A stretch of 64,000 bases of DNA from the NCBI RefSeq assembly GCF_001401755.1, contig NZ_KQ474106.1:125916-189915 (forward strand), given 5' to 3'. Source of the stretch: Aquimarina longa SW024. GTDB taxonomy: Bacteria; Bacteroidota; Bacteroidia; Flavobacteriales; Flavobacteriaceae. Position numbers and translations under genes: made by a program. The notes under the pieces were generated by a model. The model saw only the letters and a list, made by a program, of their open reading frames with translations, did no database searches and had not been told where the DNA came from. Shown here in pieces: positions 19,510 to 29,509 of the stretch (position 1 is the stretch's first letter; each line of letters opens with the position of its first letter).

Positions 19510-20862
19510 TTAAATCATAGATTTTACTTCTTCAAAATCCAATCCACCATAATTACCACTACTCATTAACAATACAGCAGAATCAGAAAAATCTTTTTGT
19601 TTTAAGTATGCTTTAAAATTCTCCGGATCAGTATAAATAATTAGATCATCTCTATTAAAAGCTTCTGCTATTTGAGTAACAGAAATTTCTTTAAGTCGCT
19701 TAATTTTTACAGCATTAGGAGAGTAAAACACTACAGCCTCATCTGCTGCATCCAAAGCTCCCATATATTCTTTTAAAAACTCTGCATTAAGACTACTATA
19801 AGTATGTAGCTCCAGACAAGCAATAACATTTCTATTTTGATATTGTTCTTTAACTGCCTTTGTAGTCGCACTTACTTTAGAAGGGCTATGTGCAAAATCT
19901 TTATATACAACCGTAGTATTATTCTCTGCAATTTTTTCTAATCGTTTTGATGCTCCTTTAAAAGATGCGATAGCCTCATAAAAATCATCCTCATCAACTC
20001 CCATATGTTGACAAATCCATTTAGCTCCAGCTAGGTTGCTTAAATTATGAGCTCCAAATATTTCAATAGGCATTTCTCCTTCTGGAGTATCCAGCAATGT
20101 TTCTCCATCTTCTACCCTATATTGTGGTGTCTCATAAGGAAATTTACGCATCGGTACTTCTGCTAACTCAGCTAGTTTTTTTACCTCAATATCCTCTTCA
20201 TTATATACTAGTGCCCCCCCATTAACGATAGAATTCATAAAAATTCTAAACTGGTCGACATAAGTATCAAAAGTAGGAAATACATTGATATGGTCCCAAG
20301 CAATTCCGCTAACCAAAGCTATATTAGGCTGATACAAATGGAATTTTGGTCTGCGATCAATAGGTGATGATAAATATTCATCTCCTTCCAATACTATAAA
20401 ATCATTATCCTCTGTAAGATGTACCATAGTATCAAACCCCTCTAATTGAGCCCCTACCATATAATCCACCTCTTTTTCATGATAGTGTAGCACATGTAAA
20501 ATCATTGACGTAATTGTAGTTTTTCCATGAGACCCCCCAATAACTACACGAGTTTTATCCTTAGACTGTTCATATAAAAACTCTGGGTATGAATATATTT
20601 TCAAGCCTAACTCTTGTGCCCTAAGAAGTTCTTCATTATCTTCTTTAGCATGCATTCCTAAGATAATAACATCAAGATCTGAAGATATTTTTTTTGGAAA
20701 CCACCCAAACTCATCAGGTAATAGTCCATATTTTTCCAATCTTGATTTCGAAGGCTCAAAAATAGTATCATCACTACCTGTTACCTGATATCCTTTTTGA
20801 TGTAATGCTATCGCTAGGTTATGCATTGCACTCCCACCAATAGCTATAAAATGTATACGCAT
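19510..20862 (-). CDS. mpl: UDP-N-acetylmuramate:L-Ala-gamma-D-Glu-meso-DAP ligase (Mpl)
   Basis: A peptidoglycan recycling enzyme that attaches the murein tripeptide to UDP-MurNAc, with ATP hydrolysis. It has the Mur-ligase layout: an N-terminal Rossmann domain (IHFIAIGGSAMHNLA, with Mpl-type M-H-N after the glycines), ATP loop GGSHGKTT at residues 109-116, and the central ligase domain with 'VSGIAWDHINVFPTFDTY' around residues 185-202. The C-terminal domain contains KDFAHSPSKV near 325. The Mpl signature distinguishes it from MurC (length 450, no MurC-type GxGG start). It is monocistronic. Confidence 0.9.
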   Translation of the reverse strand: MRIHFIAIGGSAMHNLAIALHQKGYQVTGSDDTIFEPSKSRLEKYGLLPDEFGWFPKKISSDLDVIILGMHAKEDNEELLRAQELGLKIYSYPEFLYEQSKDKTRVVIGGSHGKTTITSMILHVLHYHEKEVDYMVGAQLEGFDTMVHLTEDNDFIVLEGDEYLSSPIDRRPKFHLYQPNIALVSGIAWDHINVFPTFDTYVDQFRIFMNSIVNGGALVYNEEDIEVKKLAELAEVPMRKFPYETPQYRVEDGETLLDTPEGEMPIEIFGAHNLSNLAGAKWICQHMGVDEDDFYEAIASFKGASKRLEKIAENNTTVVYKDFAHSPSKVSATTKAVKEQYQNRNVIACLELHTYSSLNAEFLKEYMGALDAADEAVVFYSPNAVKIKRLKEISVTQIAEAFNRDDLIIYTDPENFKAYLKQKDFSDSAVLLMSSGNYGGLDFEEVKSMI

Positions 20863-21281
20863 AGCTAATTCTTAAATACAAGAGTAAAGATACAATTAAC
20901 AATGAGCTAATGAAAAAATGATGTAATGAAAAAATAGAAAACACATAAGATGATTTCTATTAATAGTTAAAAGACTCAAAAATCTCCCTCTTATACTAAA
21001 CAAAATACACTGTTCCCTAATTTATCATTTTACAAACTATTTTTAAATACTTTCTTTGCACATATATAATTTATAAAGAAATTGCCGTTTTATTTTAAAG
21101 TATCGAATGAAAAAGAGAAGTTAGATACCTCAGATTTGTTTTTAACTTTGATTTATAATGTAAAATGCCTCCAACTCATTTCGTTATACGTAGTTTTATA
21201 CTATAATATTTATTATAAGCGTTACTGTACAAAATGGCACAAGACTTGTTTTCATTTGTTTCACAACCTAATACATCTATG

Positions 21282-24200
21282 ATGAAAAAGCATATCGTCC
21301 TTATTATAATCTGCATATCAAACCTATATGTTATGAATAGTCAGAATATTTATCAAAATGATTGGAAAAAAGTTGAAGATTTCAACCAACAAGGGCTGCC
21401 AAAATCTGCATTAGAAATAGTAGAAACTATATATGATAAAGCTAAGAAACAAGGTAATGATAATCAAGTCATAAAAGCATTACTTCATAAATCAAAATAC
21501 ACACTACCATTAGAAGAAAATGCGCAATTAACTGTCATTAAAAATTTAAAAAACGAGATTCATAATAGTAAATTTCCAAAAAAAAATATTTTAGAAAGTA
21601 TTCTTGCAAATCTATACTGGCAATATTTTCAACAAAATAGATGGGAGTTTTATAACCGAACACAAACTTCTGAAAAAGTAGACCAAGAAGATTTTAGAAC
21701 ATGGGATCTAAAAACATTATTTGCAGAAGTACATACGTATTATCAAAAATCGCTTCAGAATGGAGTTTTAGCGCAACAAACAGATCTCAAAAAATTTGAC
21801 CAAATTTTAACCACAGCCACAGATTCTAAAAAATATCGCCCTACTCTCTATGATCTCCTCGTACACAACGCATTAGAGTTTTACAAAACTTCTGAAACAA
21901 ACATTACCAAACCCTCATATGCTTTCTCTATAAATGACAGTGTTTATTTAACAGAACATAGTAAATTTTCATCATTAGACATAAAAACTAAAGATTCATT
22001 ATCACTACAATTTAATGCATTAAAACTATATCAAAACTTACTAAAATTTCATAACAGAACCAAAAACCTTGATGCCTTAGCTGAAGTAAACATAGAACGG
22101 ATAAAATTTGTTTCTAAGAATGCTGTTTTTACAGATAAAAACAAAATATTATTAGAATGTCTATCGTCCGAAAAAAAGAAATTTCCTACTCATAGTACTT
22201 CTGCGCTATATGCATATGAAATTGCTACATTATACAAAAATGAAGGAGCTACATATATCCCTGAAAAAGATGAAACTCATCGCTGGAAACTAAACGAAGC
22301 TATAGAATTATGTGATGCAATTATTAAAGAATTCCCAGATTCTAGAGGTGCCGATAAATGCAGTGCATTAAAAAATCAACTACTTCTTTCTGCTTTAGAT
22401 ATTAAAACAGAAAAATACATTCCGATGCAAACATCTGGAAGATTATTAATTACCTATAAAAACCTGAGCAAACTCTATTTTAAAGCTTTAAAAATAACCC
22501 CTAAGCAACTAAAAAGCTTAAACAAATTATACAAAACCGAAGATCAGATTAAATTCTTAAAATCTTTACCATTATACACTTCTTGGGAAACCGAAATCTG
22601 CAATGAACATGATTATCAAACACACACTACCGAGGTAATAGTACCTAAACTAGAACATAATACTTATCTGATATTAGGAACAATATCAAAAGAACTCTCT
22701 AAAGATAGTATGTTTTCTTATGGAAGTACACAGGTCAGTAATCTAGCATTGTTAGAAAACATAACTCCCGAAAAGTCAATTTTTCAAGTTCTAAACCGTA
22801 CTAATGGAACTCCTATTGCTAATGCTACAATACATCTAAACACCAATAATCAAAATGGATATGGTAAAAAATTAAACAAAACTCTGACTACAGATGCTAA
22901 AGGACAAGCCCATCTAAAAACAAATACTTATTATTATGATGTAAATATTACTGTTTCGCATGAAAAAGATAAGGCAGAGTTTGACGGGTATTATATAAAT
23001 CAAACCCACACGCCAAGCAGTAGTACCTCAACAATACAAACTACTTTTTTATTTACAGATCGTAGCATCTACAGACCAGGGCAAACAGTCTTTTTTAAAG
23101 GGATTATGATGTCATCTACAGATAAAAAAGAACATACTGTATTATCAAACCAAAACACTTTTGCTACGCTCAAAGATGTAAATGGACAAGATATAAGAAC
23201 GTTAAATTTTAAAACTAATGAATACGGGTCTTTTAGTGGTGAATTTATATTACCCGCATCTGGACTTACCGGAGTATACACTATAGAAACCCATAACTAT
23301 AATAGCACATCATTCTCTGTAGAGGAATATAAACGTCCTAAATTCGAGACTACGTTTAATCCTATAACCAAAACATATAAAGTTAACGACTCTATACAAC
23401 TTACAGGGATAGCAACCGCATACGCAGGGAGTACAATTACAGATGCCAAAGTAGTATATCGAGTACATAGAAAAGTTCAATATCCACTATGGTGCTACTG
23501 GTATCCTCGACATACAGTAGAACCACAAGAAATAACACATGGAGAAACTATAACTGATAAAAAAGGAGCGTACACCATAGCATTTAAAGCTCTCCCAGAT
23601 GCTAGTGTTGCCAAAGAAAACACACCAACTTTCACTTACGAAATTACGGCAGATGTAACAGATATCAATGGAGAAACAAGAAGTACCACAACTCTAGTTA
23701 ATGTAGGGTACCATACTCTAGATGCTAACATCATAATCAATACTAAAATTGATAAAACTAAAAACGATCATTCTCTTTCTATAACTACTCTAAATCTAAA
23801 TAATGAGCCCGTACCAGCTTCTGGTATAATTAAAATCTATAAGCTACAAGCTCCTAGTAAACCAATACGTATTCGTCCTTGGAAAGCTCCCGATTATGAA
23901 GGATTTAAAGAAGATGAGTTTAAAAAACTGTTTCCTAATGATGCGTTTAAAAACGAACATGATTACCGCCAATGGAAAAAAGGAAAATTAGTACTAAACA
24001 AACCTTTTTCTACTTCTAACATAAAAGAAAATGAAAAAGGAGCACAACAGTTATCACTAGGTAATATTAAAAAATGGGAATCAGGTAAATATACTGTTGA
24101 GCTATATACCAAAGATCGATTTGGACAAGAAGTAAAAGATATAAAATATACTACTTTATATAGCCACGATGATAAAATGATTAGTGATCAACAATTATTT

Positions 24201-27200
24201 GAAATTTCTATTAATAAAGACAGCTACCAAATTGGAGATGATGTGATTGCAAAATTCAGCTCTGCATCAGAAGACATTACAATCACAGTAGATATTGAGA
24301 AAAATCGCAACATTATAGAGACACGTCTTATCAAACTCTCTAAAAACAGCAAAACCATTAAAATTCCTGTTACAAAAGAAGATTTAGGAGGATTCTCTAT
24401 CAATTATAGTTATGTAAATTACAATAGTCATCAGAACGGTTCTATTATAGTTCCGGTACCTTATGAACCCTCAGAACTTAGTATCGAAACCAAAACGTTT
24501 AGAGATAAACTATTACCTGGTCAGCAAGAAACTTGGAGTTTTATAATCAAAGGTCCTAAAGGTGATAAAGTTAGTACAGAATTACTAGCCAGCATGTATG
24601 ATGCTTCATTAGATCAATTTAAACCTCATCAATGGTATTTTTCTCCTATCAATCACCCTATATACTATACACAATACCATCGAAACAAAAAACAAAGTTT
24701 TGGAATACAATCATTCAGAACACAAAACAATAATAATTCTAATTATCATCCCAGTAATCAAAGCTACGATCAACTAAACTGGTTTGGGTTATATTTTGGT
24801 CAACACTATTTTAGGGGTCGAAACAGAGTGTATGCACCTCAAGAAAGTGGTTCGCCCCATGCTATGGCAATGAGCAAATCTGCCCCTCTAGCAGCTATGT
24901 CTGATGAAATGGAAATGAATGAAGCAAAAATTAGTGATAATGAAGATAAAATTGCAGACCTCCCCTCAGAAAAAGATCAGGCAAAAAATGATAGTAAAAC
25001 ATCAAAAAAGAACCGCTCTATAGATGGAGTTAAAATTCGGAAAAACTTACAAGAAACTGCTTTCTTCTTCCCTAAATTGACCACAGATGCAGAAGGTAAT
25101 ATCAGCTTTAACTTTACTGCTCCCGAAGCATTAACTAAATGGAAATTACAACTTTTAGCACATACTAAAAAACTAAATGCTGCTACTACAACTTTAGAAA
25201 CTGTAACGCAAAAAGAACTAATGATTCTTCCTAATCCGCCAAGATTTTTACGAGAAGGAGATAAGATTATACTAAGTTCCAAAATTGCAAATCTAGCAAC
25301 CAAAGACCTTAATGGTAGTATCCAATTACAATTATTTGATGCATTGACTAACAAAGCAATTGATTCAGAGCTGCATAATACTATGGCTCTTCAGAATTTT
25401 AATGTTACTGCTAAAGGTAATACTAATGTATCTTGGGAACTAATAATACCAGATACTATACAAGCTATACAATATAAAATTATTGCCAAAGCAGGGAATT
25501 TCTCTGATGGAGAGCAAAACATACTCCCTGTATTAAGCAATCGAATGCTCGTTACAGAAACTTTACCCATGTGGATTCGTTCTGATCAAACAAAGACATT
25601 TACACTAAATAAATTAAAGAATAACAAGTCTAACAGTTTAAAACATCACAAACTTACATTAGAGATGACCTCTAATCCTGCTTGGTATGCCGTACAAGCA
25701 CTACCTTATCTTATGGAGTATCCATATGACTGTGCAGAGCAAACATTTTCCAGATACTATGCCAATACATTAGCTAGTCATATCGCCAGTATTAATCCGA
25801 GAATTCAGGAAGTATTTACACAATGGAAATCCAGTGATGCATTATTAAGTAATCTCGAAAAAAACCAAGAACTAAAATCCCTTATCATACAAGAAACTCC
25901 TTGGCTACGTGATGCCCTGAGTGAAACAGAGCAAAAAAAGAGAATTGCATTACTGTTTGATCTTAATAAAATGACCAATGAGTCGCAATCTTCTTTACAA
26001 AAGCTAAGACAAATGCAATATGGATCAGGAGGATTTCCTTGGTTTCAAGGAGGGCGTGAAAACAGATTCATCACACAATACATCATCACAGGATTCGGAC
26101 ATCTAAAAAAATTAGGAGTTACACAATACGATAATGATACCGCTAGTATGCTACAGAATGCGATTAGGTTTCTTGATGCAAGGTTTGTAAAAGAGTATGA
26201 AGAATTAAAACGCTATTGTGATAAAAACAAGATCGATATTGATAAAAACCATCTAAGCTATACCCAGATACATTATTTATACATGCGTAGTTTTTTTAAG
26301 GATATAAAAAGACCTAAAAACACTAATGAAGCTTGGAACTATTATCTAGGGCAATCTAAAAAATATTGGTTAAAACAAAGTCTCTATGCACAAGGAATGC
26401 TAGCTCTTATAACTCATAGAAATAATGACAGCAATACATCTAGCAAAATTATCCGATCATTAGATGAACAAAGTATCTCTAGCGAAGAATTAGGAATGTA
26501 TTGGAAATCAAATAGCCCTAGCTGGTTCTGGTATCAGGCTCCAATAGAAACACAATCCTTAATGATTGAAGTTTTTTCTGAAATAGAAGCAGAACCAAAA
26601 CGCACAGAAATTGTTGATAATCTGAAGATCTGGTTATTAAAAAACAAACAAACAAATCGCTGGAAGACTACCAAGGCTACTTCTGATGCTGTATATGCTT
26701 TATTATTACAAGGCAGCGACTGGATATCCATTACTGATATGGTAGAAATCACATTAGGAAATCAAAAAATTGACCCTAACACTATACAAGATATAAAAGT
26801 CGAAGCAGGAACAGGGTATTTTAAAACTTCTTGGAATAGTCTTAAAATTAAGCCCAATATGGCAACCGCCAAAATTTCTAAAAAAGGAAAGGGAATTGCT
26901 TGGGGGGCATTATACTGGCAATATTTTGAAGATCTTGATAAAATTACTTCTGCTTCAACACCATTAGCCATAAAGAAAAAATTGTTTTTAAAGAAAAATA
27001 CTGATACAGGTGAAAAAATTACCGAAATTACTGCCGCAACAAACCTAAAGTTAGGGGATCTGGTACGAGTACGTATAGAATTAAAATCAGATCGTGCAAT
27101 GGAGTTTGTACACATGAAAGATATGCGAGCTTCTGGATTCGAACCAATAAATGTTATATCACAATATAAATGGCAAGATGGGTTAGGCTATTATGAAAGT

Positions 27201-27380
27201 ACTAAAGATGCCTCTACAAATTTCTTTTTTGACTATCTTCCAAAAGGAGTACATGTATTCGAGTATGATTTACGTATAAATAACAAAGGAGATTTTTCTA
27301 ATGGTGTTACAACTATACAGAGTATGTATGCCCCAGAATTTTCTAGCCATTCTGAAGGAGTTAGAGTACATATTAAATAA
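21282..27380 (+). CDS. large alpha-2-macroglobulin-family protein with CAEQ thioester
   Basis: A bacterial alpha-2-macroglobulin of about 2,030 residues, thought to trap external proteases in the periplasm or at the surface. The preferred start is the second of two adjacent ATGs (21282), giving the signal peptide MKKHIVLIIICIS; the in-frame ATG at 21234 would bury it. Visible parts are an N-terminal helical region, the macroglobulin domain with 'FLFTDRSIYRPGQTVFFKG' (about residues 590-608), the DUF/A2M junction 'FFFPKLTTDAEGNISFNF', the thioester motif CAEQ with Cys at residue 1484, and a C-terminal beta-sandwich. A Met/Ser-rich low-complexity stretch lies around residues 1190-1260. It is not next to a penicillin-binding protein gene. 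Confidence 0.9.
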   Translation: MKKHIVLIIICISNLYVMNSQNIYQNDWKKVEDFNQQGLPKSALEIVETIYDKAKKQGNDNQVIKALLHKSKYTLPLEENAQLTVIKNLKNEIHNSKFPKKNILESILANLYWQYFQQNRWEFYNRTQTSEKVDQEDFRTWDLKTLFAEVHTYYQKSLQNGVLAQQTDLKKFDQILTTATDSKKYRPTLYDLLVHNALEFYKTSETNITKPSYAFSINDSVYLTEHSKFSSLDIKTKDSLSLQFNALKLYQNLLKFHNRTKNLDALAEVNIERIKFVSKNAVFTDKNKILLECLSSEKKKFPTHSTSALYAYEIATLYKNEGATYIPEKDETHRWKLNEAIELCDAIIKEFPDSRGADKCSALKNQLLLSALDIKTEKYIPMQTSGRLLITYKNLSKLYFKALKITPKQLKSLNKLYKTEDQIKFLKSLPLYTSWETEICNEHDYQTHTTEVIVPKLEHNTYLILGTISKELSKDSMFSYGSTQVSNLALLENITPEKSIFQVLNRTNGTPIANATIHLNTNNQNGYGKKLNKTLTTDAKGQAHLKTNTYYYDVNITVSHEKDKAEFDGYYINQTHTPSSSTSTIQTTFLFTDRSIYRPGQTVFFKGIMMSSTDKKEHTVLSNQNTFATLKDVNGQDIRTLNFKTNEYGSFSGEFILPASGLTGVYTIETHNYNSTSFSVEEYKRPKFETTFNPITKTYKVNDSIQLTGIATAYAGSTITDAKVVYRVHRKVQYPLWCYWYPRHTVEPQEITHGETITDKKGAYTIAFKALPDASVAKENTPTFTYEITADVTDINGETRSTTTLVNVGYHTLDANIIINTKIDKTKNDHSLSITTLNLNNEPVPASGIIKIYKLQAPSKPIRIRPWKAPDYEGFKEDEFKKLFPNDAFKNEHDYRQWKKGKLVLNKPFSTSNIKENEKGAQQLSLGNIKKWESGKYTVELYTKDRFGQEVKDIKYTTLYSHDDKMISDQQLFEISINKDSYQIGDDVIAKFSSASEDITITVDIEKNRNIIETRLIKLSKNSKTIKIPVTKEDLGGFSINYSYVNYNSHQNGSIIVPVPYEPSELSIETKTFRDKLLPGQQETWSFIIKGPKGDKVSTELLASMYDASLDQFKPHQWYFSPINHPIYYTQYHRNKKQSFGIQSFRTQNNNNSNYHPSNQSYDQLNWFGLYFGQHYFRGRNRVYAPQESGSPHAMAMSKSAPLAAMSDEMEMNEAKISDNEDKIADLPSEKDQAKNDSKTSKKNRSIDGVKIRKNLQETAFFFPKLTTDAEGNISFNFTAPEALTKWKLQLLAHTKKLNAATTTLETVTQKELMILPNPPRFLREGDKIILSSKIANLATKDLNGSIQLQLFDALTNKAIDSELHNTMALQNFNVTAKGNTNVSWELIIPDTIQAIQYKIIAKAGNFSDGEQNILPVLSNRMLVTETLPMWIRSDQTKTFTLNKLKNNKSNSLKHHKLTLEMTSNPAWYAVQALPYLMEYPYDCAEQTFSRYYANTLASHIASINPRIQEVFTQWKSSDALLSNLEKNQELKSLIIQETPWLRDALSETEQKKRIALLFDLNKMTNESQSSLQKLRQMQYGSGGFPWFQGGRENRFITQYIITGFGHLKKLGVTQYDNDTASMLQNAIRFLDARFVKEYEELKRYCDKNKIDIDKNHLSYTQIHYLYMRSFFKDIKRPKNTNEAWNYYLGQSKKYWLKQSLYAQGMLALITHRNNDSNTSSKIIRSLDEQSISSEELGMYWKSNSPSWFWYQAPIETQSLMIEVFSEIEAEPKRTEIVDNLKIWLLKNKQTNRWKTTKATSDAVYALLLQGSDWISITDMVEITLGNQKIDPNTIQDIKVEAGTGYFKTSWNSLKIKPNMATAKISKKGKGIAWGALYWQYFEDLDKITSASTPLAIKKKLFLKKNTDTGEKITEITAATNLKLGDLVRVRIELKSDRAMEFVHMKDMRASGFEPINVISQYKWQDGLGYYESTKDASTNFFFDYLPKGVHVFEYDLRINNKGDFSNGVTTIQSMYAPEFSSHSEGVRVHIK

Positions 27381-27405
27381 AGAACTCTTGCTTTAAAAAT
27401 ATAAT

Positions 27406-27436
27406 TCTCATCGTTTTCAAAAAAAAAACGATGAGA
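27406..27436. terminator. hairpin after the alpha-2-macroglobulin gene
   Basis: Arms TCTCATCGTTTT (27406-27417) and AAAACGATGAGA (27425-27436) are exact complements across a CAAAAAA loop. There is no T-run after the stem on the plus strand, so terminator function is plausible but unproven. Confidence 0.45.
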
Positions 27437-27574
27437 GAGTTATATAAAACCATTTATACTATGAGTTCACCGTACTAAAATCCTTCGGCGATATTACTAA
27501 AATATAGTACATTTCTTAACCTAAGTTATTTTTTTGGTCATTACATATCCTTAATTTAGCCAATTAAAACACTT

Positions 27575-28027
27575 ATGGAAATAGATAGAATAAACATTAG
27601 TGATGTTAATCCAGATGCATATAAGCCATTACTAGCTCTATATGAAGATATTAAAAAAAGTTCTTTATCAGATTTAGAGTTTTTATTAATACAGATTAGA
27701 GCATCGCAAATTAACGGATGCGCATATTGCTTACAAATGCATATTAGCGAAGCTATCAAGCAAGGAGAAAAACAATATCGTATACATGCATTACCGTATT
27801 GGAGAGAATCTCCTTTTTTTTCAGAAGAAGAAGAAGTAATTCTTGAAATGACTGAAGCTATAACCGCTATTTCTGTAAATGGATTAAGTGACGTAATTTA
27901 TCTAACTGCTATACAACTATTTGGAAAAAATAAAGTAGCAGATATCATTATGGCAATATGCTGCATTAATACATGGAACAGAATAGGGAGAGCTACATTA
28001 CTGACTCCTATTCCTTCTCAGGAATAA
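27575..28027 (+). CDS. AhpD-like carboxymuconolactone decarboxylase-family protein
   Basis: A 150-residue all-helical protein of the AhpD/CMD superfamily, which often acts as a peroxidase-type disulfide reductase. The catalytic motif is clear: C49-x-x-C52 in GCAYC followed by His56 (CLQMH). It is preceded by 'LIQIRASQINGC', the standard AhpD core start, and followed by 'FFSEEEEVILEMTEAIT'. It is a stand-alone gene; no peroxiredoxin gene is adjacent, so the reducing partner is unknown. Confidence 0.87.
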   Translation: MEIDRINISDVNPDAYKPLLALYEDIKKSSLSDLEFLLIQIRASQINGCAYCLQMHISEAIKQGEKQYRIHALPYWRESPFFSEEEEVILEMTEAITAISVNGLSDVIYLTAIQLFGKNKVADIIMAICCINTWNRIGRATLLTPIPSQE

Positions 28028-28425
28028 ATAAAAAACAGTCAGAAAATAAAAAATTATATAATAAAACCAAAGTAATTCTAAAGTAGATGTTTCTTTAATC
28101 TTTCATCTATCATTCGTAGATACAGATAATGATAATGTAATGGTTAAAAGATTATTTAATTAGACTAATACTACATCTCTATTGTATTGACCTGAGACAA
28201 GAAAAGGCACAAACAATTGATATGTTTATCATACCTGTTTCTTATTAAAAATTCCTCTACCCATAAAGATTCTAAAAAAAACTTTATCTCAGAGATTACT
28301 TTTTTATCTTAATGGATATACTATAAATTAAAATAAAGATTATATTTAAAAATCCACCATAATAACATAAAGAAATGCTCTTAGTTATTATAATGGATTC
28401 TTAAAAAATTGTACAAATATTATAA
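28028..28425. other. intergenic stretch with an imperfect hairpin before the ObgE gene end
   Basis: About 400 AT-rich bases without an open frame. The one structure is an inverted repeat between 28351-28366 and 28384-28399 (AATCC...ATAATAAC with GTTATTAT...GGATT, mismatched at two or three bases). It lies downstream of the minus-strand ObgE gene and could be its terminator. Nothing else was seen. Confidence 0.4.
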
Positions 28426-29424
28426 TTAAGCGTTTAACATTTGCCAAAGTTTATCTTTCAATTCTTGTAAGCCTTGCTGAGCTACAGAAGAAATAAATAT
28501 ATAAGGTATATTTAATTGTTTATCTAACTCTTCTTTTAATTCTTCTTGTAGTTCATTGTCTAACATATCACATTTAGAGATTGCAATAAGCCGCTCCTTA
28601 TCTAATAAATCAGGATTATAACGTCTTAATTCATCTAAAAGGATTTCATACTGTTCGCTAATATCGGTAGCATCTGCTGGCACTAAAAATAACAATGTAG
28701 AATTTCGTTCTATATGTCTTAAAAAACGGTGCCCTATTCCTTTTCCTTCCGCTGCACCTTCTATAATCCCAGGAATATCTGCTATTACAAAGGTTTGAAA
28801 ATCTCGATATTCTACAATACCTAGATTTGGCTTTAAAGTTGTAAATTCATAATCTGCAATCTTTGGTTTTGCAGAAGTAATAACCGATAGTAAAGTCGAT
28901 TTCCCTGCATTAGGAAAACCCACTAATCCTACATCTGCTAATATCTTAAGTTCTAATGTAATATCATGCTCTTGACCTTCTATTCCGGGCTGAGCATAAC
29001 GAGGGGTCTGATTTGTTGGGCTTTTAAAATGCCAATTTCCTCTACCACCCATACCGCCTTCTGCAGCTATATATTCCTGCCCTTCTTCTGTAATTTCATG
29101 GATAATATTTTGAGTTTCGGTATCTCTAATAACTGTTCCCAAAGGCACATCTACAAAAATATCTTCTCCATCAGCTCCTGTACTTCTACTCTTACTACCA
29201 TGCCCTCCATGTCCTGCTCTTAAGTGACGCTTAAACTTAAGATGGTGTAATGTCCACATATTAGAATTACCACGTAGTACGACATGACCACCACGACCTC
29301 CATCACCTCCATCAGGACCTCCTTTAGTAATATACTTCTCACGATGCAGGTGTACAGACCCTTTACCACCATTTCCTGAAGTTATATGTAACTTCACATA
29401 ATCTACAAAATTTCCTTCCGTCAT
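28426..29424 (-). CDS. obgE: GTPase ObgE/CgtA
   Basis: A ribosome-associated GTPase needed for large-subunit assembly. Residues 1-160 form the glycine-rich Obg fold, with the tell-tale series [14 protein letters not shown] and [15 protein letters not shown]1 is GFPNAGKST at 169-177, G3 DIPGIIEGA near 216-224, and G4 is ISKCD near 286-290. There is no C-terminal OCT extension. It lies 85 bases downstream of the HPRT-adenylate kinase gene on the same strand, so an operon is possible. Confidence 0.95.
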   Translation of the reverse strand: MTEGNFVDYVKLHITSGNGGKGSVHLHREKYITKGGPDGGDGGRGGHVVLRGNSNMWTLHHLKFKRHLRAGHGGHGSKSRSTGADGEDIFVDVPLGTVIRDTETQNIIHEITEEGQEYIAAEGGMGGRGNWHFKSPTNQTPRYAQPGIEGQEHDITLELKILADVGLVGFPNAGKSTLLSVITSAKPKIADYEFTTLKPNLGIVEYRDFQTFVIADIPGIIEGAAEGKGIGHRFLRHIERNSTLLFLVPADATDISEQYEILLDELRRYNPDLLDKERLIAISKCDMLDNELQEELKEELDKQLNIPYIFISSVAQQGLQELKDKLWQMLNA

Positions 29425-29509
29425 AATTCAGTTCCTAATATCTCGGTAAAGACCTCGACTTTTTCCAATTTAACGTCTACTATAATATATTAGCTAGTAT
29501 ATCGCAACA

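Noticed and set aside
21082-21282. A 66-codon frame before the alpha-2-macroglobulin gene
   Set aside because: It starts with TTG, is hydrophobic by AT bias, and ends inside the next gene's signal region; no support.
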